Shown: positions 62,901 to 64,000 of the stretch, piece by piece
Layout of the letters: each line of letters starts with the position of its first letter
Position numbering within the stretch: the first letter of the stretch is position 1
Assembly: GCA_016700415.1 (NCBI GenBank)
Contig: CP065018.1
Coordinates: 1,550,001 to 1,614,000 of the forward strand
DNA length: 64,000 nucleotides
Origin: Flavobacteriales bacterium
GTDB lineage: Bacteria > Bacteroidota > Bacteroidia > Flavobacteriales_F > PHOS-HE28
Reading direction: 5' to 3'
Notes under the pieces: model-generated
What the model saw: the letters and a program-made list of their open reading frames with translations, nothing else
Databases searched by the model: none
What the model was told of the DNA's origin: nothing
Made by a program: the position numbers and the translations under genes

Positions 62901-63026
62901 ATGCGCCAGCGGGGCACCGGGGCGCTCGTAGTGCGCGGGCCGCTGCGCCATGGCCGCAAGGCCGCAGACGACAAGGGCCAACGGCAGCATCAGGCGCAGA
63001 AGACGGGGACGGAGAAGGTTCTTCAT
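59937..63026 (-). CDS. Large periplasmic TPR protein
   Basis: A 1029-aa protein with a signal peptide (LMLPLALVVCGLAAMAQ) followed by at least twenty tetratricopeptide-type helix pairs over almost the whole length (for example AGEAYYRTGQYKEALPYLEK, AYYQNEQYQQAMSQFTQ, AKFQLGETYLGLEKDADALN). TPR arrays form scaffolds for protein complexes. The C-terminal 25 residues are disordered and Thr/Pro-rich. Transcription probably begins at a GACCTTTG element just nine bases upstream, giving an almost leaderless mRNA. It is co-translated with the beta-barrel gene and divergent from ftsE. Confidence 0.82.
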   Translation of the reverse strand: MKNLLRPRLLRLMLPLALVVCGLAAMAQRPAHYERPGAPLAHAMELFDKAQYGAALYEFDRIAAATRDEHADQRIEAEFWGALSSVRLFHGDASHRLLAFIDEHPENFHVPALRLELFRHYFERKRWADALAWAGQVDETALGANDRTEFVFKKGYALFMNDQPDKALVEFAKVKDGDGIYAAPATYYTAHINYAKRNYAAALEGFEKLKDDAAFGRVVPYYIAQIQFLQGHYEALLEYAKPLLDDPDGTKSKNDINRLAGEAYYRTGQYKEALPYLEKSIQRAGVERGDRYIVGYAYYQNEQYQQAMSQFTQVVNNSTDSLAQLSAYHMADCYLKLDQKNYARNAFKKAYDLGNDPRVTEDALFNYAKLAYELSFDPYNEAIIALRDYMAKYPNSARHDEAQEFLLDVYLKTKNYEAALGALDAIHDKDIRLKEAYQKLAFDRGVELYEGRKYAEALTFFNKALIYPVDQKATVQAHYWAGESNYAMGDYDAALKKYDDVRNAGGAYATALFEQAGYSMGYAFFKQKQYDEAATAFRRAIDNAQLGKPQRDDAMIRTGDCYYVTKNNATAITWYDKAINGGAVAKDYAQYQKGVCQGLEKKPYDKILTLKALLQGKPNSQYAADAKFQLGETYLGLEKDADALNFYQQVVTQHANSPHVRQSMLQSALIDKRQGRTDKALDGFKAVVAKYPTMDGSRDALAGIESIYSQQGNVAAYEDYVKSLSFVDPASLDLDEKYFRSAEQLYFAEKCDQAVGAFRDYLAKYPNGAYALNAEFYTADCLYRGKQDDAALPGFEKVVASGDPQFREHSLAAASDILFREKRWAAALEYFTQLAQTAALPVNVLAGQVGQMRCLTELQRTSEAAAAAKKVIANDDANADLKAQAGLAVGQGAINDNDLDAAYTRFKGIANASNNVYGAEAAYNMAYVRYLQKRYKDAEKEVFSLVKKFPSYDHWKAKAFILLGDIYVGMDDLFQAKSTLQSVIDHCNEPDLVTQASERLANIKENAPAKTSTDSIPAEDNTIPMPGSK

Positions 63027-63034
63027 CAGCGGTT

Positions 63035-63042
63035 CAAAGGTC
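63035..63042 (-). promoter_or_regulatory. Candidate -7 element for the TPR gene (GACCTTTG)
   Basis: One mismatch to TAnnTTTG on the minus strand, ending nine bases before the ATG at 63026. Confidence 0.35.
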
Positions 63043-63164
63043 CGGGGGATGCGGGCGCGGACCGGCGGGGAAGGCCTGAATTATCCACGCTGCCGTGTTC
63101 ACCCTCCCGGTCCGAATGTTGAAGCATTGAAAAGAGGAACGCAGGAATGCGCCCCGGAATTTTA

Positions 63165-63172
63165 TTCCTTTG
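63165..63172 (+). promoter_or_regulatory. Candidate -7 element for ftsE (TTCCTTTG)
   Basis: One mismatch to TAnnTTTG, 50 bases before the ATG at 63222. It supports the downstream start over the open frame that begins at 63147. Confidence 0.45.
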
Positions 63173-63221
63173 GACGATCTTGCACGGAACGCCCCTTTGC
63201 GGGCGTACACAGAACCGCCCC

Positions 63222-63914
63222 ATGGCCGACACTTCCCCCATCATCGAACTGCACGACGCCCGGATCTTCCAGCGCGAGAACCTGGTGCTCAACAACGTGG
63301 ACCTCACGATCAATTCCGGCGAGTTCGTCTATCTCGTGGGCCGCACCGGCAGCGGCAAGAGCAGCCTGATGCGCACGCTCTACGGCGACCTGCCCTTCAA
63401 GGAGGGCGAAGGCCACGTGGCGGGCTTCGACCTGCGGAAGCTGAAGCGCAGGCAGGTGCCTTACCTGCGGCGGAAGATCGGCATCGTCTTCCAGGATTTC
63501 CAGCTGCTGGGCGACCGCAACGTGAACGAGAACCTGATGTTCGTGATGCGCAGCACCGGGTGGAAGGACAAGAAGGCGATGGAACGGCAGGTGCAGGAAG
63601 TGCTGGAGAAAGTGGGCCTGGGCAACAAAGGCTACAAGATGCCGCACGAGCTCAGCGGCGGCGAGCAGCAGCGCGTCAGCATCGCACGTGCGCTGGTGAA
63701 CGACCCCGAACTGATCCTGGCCGACGAGCCCACCGGCAACTTGGACCCCGAGACCACGGCGGAGATCGTGGAGCTGCTCTACACCATCAGTTGCGGCGGC
63801 CGCTGCGTGATCATGGCCACGCACGACTACACCCATATCAAGAAGGTGAACGCCCGGGTGGTCCGCTGCGAGGAGGGAAAGTTGCTGGAGGTGAGCGCTG
63901 CGCCCGTCGTGTGA
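63222..63914 (+). CDS. ftsE: Cell-division ABC transporter ATP-binding protein FtsE
   Basis: A 230-aa ABC ATPase that with membrane partner FtsX controls peptidoglycan hydrolases at the division site. Walker A is GRTGSGKSSL (~37), Q-loop IGIVFQDFQLL (~80), ABC signature LSGGEQQRVSIARAL (~135), Walker B LILADEPTGNLDP (~158) and the switch histidine in MATHDY (~195). Length is typical of FtsE. ftsX is not adjacent; in Bacteroidota the two genes are often apart. Some related lipoprotein-export ATPases (LolD) look similar, so the name rests on overall fit. Confidence 0.85.
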   Translation: MADTSPIIELHDARIFQRENLVLNNVDLTINSGEFVYLVGRTGSGKSSLMRTLYGDLPFKEGEGHVAGFDLRKLKRRQVPYLRRKIGIVFQDFQLLGDRNVNENLMFVMRSTGWKDKKAMERQVQEVLEKVGLGNKGYKMPHELSGGEQQRVSIARALVNDPELILADEPTGNLDPETTAEIVELLYTISCGGRCVIMATHDYTHIKKVNARVVRCEEGKLLEVSAAPVV

Positions 63915-63957
63915 TGGAACGCAGATAACGCTGAAAGGGCTGATCTACGCGGATAAG
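63914..63957 (+). repeat. Copy of the AACGCAGATAACGCTGAAAG dispersed repeat after ftsE
   Basis: It begins at the ftsE stop codon and carries AACGCAGATAACGCTGAAAG followed by TGATCTACGCGGATAAGA, the same family as at 10050, 11313 and 46788. The last ~40 bases of the window hold no recognised gene. Confidence 0.6.
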
Positions 63958-64000
63958 ACCGACCACGCGGCATTTCGAAATTGGCACCAAGCCCCCGGCC

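Noticed and set aside
1..64000. tRNA, rRNA or transposase genes
   Set aside because: None recognised on either strand by reading; a tRNAscan/Infernal run would be needed to exclude a cryptic tRNA.

Overview
The window is a GC-rich chromosome segment of a Bacteroidota bacterium, most likely of the Flavobacteriales. The evidence is several cargo proteins with type IX secretion (T9SS) C-terminal sorting domains, SprB-type repeats, a fused SecDF, a class III glutamine synthetase, a PorE-like OmpA protein, and the Bacteroidota -7 promoter motif TAnnTTTG upstream of several genes. No rRNA, tRNA, CRISPR array, integrase or transposase was recognised.

Layout. 0-9 kb: a truncated OmpA-domain protein, a PIF1/RecD-like helicase, a small secreted protein, a LuxR-type response regulator, a T9SS cargo protein and a TPR lipoprotein. 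9-25 kb is housekeeping: deoxynucleoside kinase, folK, prfA, purM, a PorE-like envelope protein, glnN, a TatA/B-like protein, secDF and mdh, with one frameshifted FG-GAP-repeat T9SS cargo gene in between. 24.6-42.4 kb is a surface-protein island: an ECF sigma factor, a membrane protein with an anti-sigma-like N-terminus and extracellular PKD domains, and two tandem paralogous giant adhesins. The second adhesin carries 37 tandem units of about 79 residues and is broken by seven small indels, most of them in near-identical repeat copies.

42.5-55.7 kb is a purine/urate catabolic locus: xdhA-xdhB and xdhC on the plus strand; PuuD-type urate hydroxylase, allantoinase, an unknown 115-aa protein, allantoicase, OHCU decarboxylase, HIU hydrolase and a CitE/malate-synthase-like protein on the minus strand. 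Together they would take hypoxanthine/xanthine through urate, 5-hydroxyisourate, OHCU, allantoin and allantoate to ureidoglycolate plus urea. The locus is full of short palindromic and low-complexity repeats. Some are inserted in frame inside xdhA, xdhC, allantoicase and allantoinase, and one pair supplies the puuD stop codon and overlaps the allantoinase start, which has no standard start codon. An Imm40-like gene, a chimeric Bro-N pseudogene and a structured repeat lie in the same locus.

56-64 kb: gyrB, an outer-membrane beta-barrel protein overlapping a 1029-aa TPR protein, and ftsE.

The points most worth following are the disrupted repeat adhesin, the sigma/anti-sigma-PKD pair, the palindromes inside catabolic genes, the missing allantoinase start and the small overlapping gene inside the allantoin operon.
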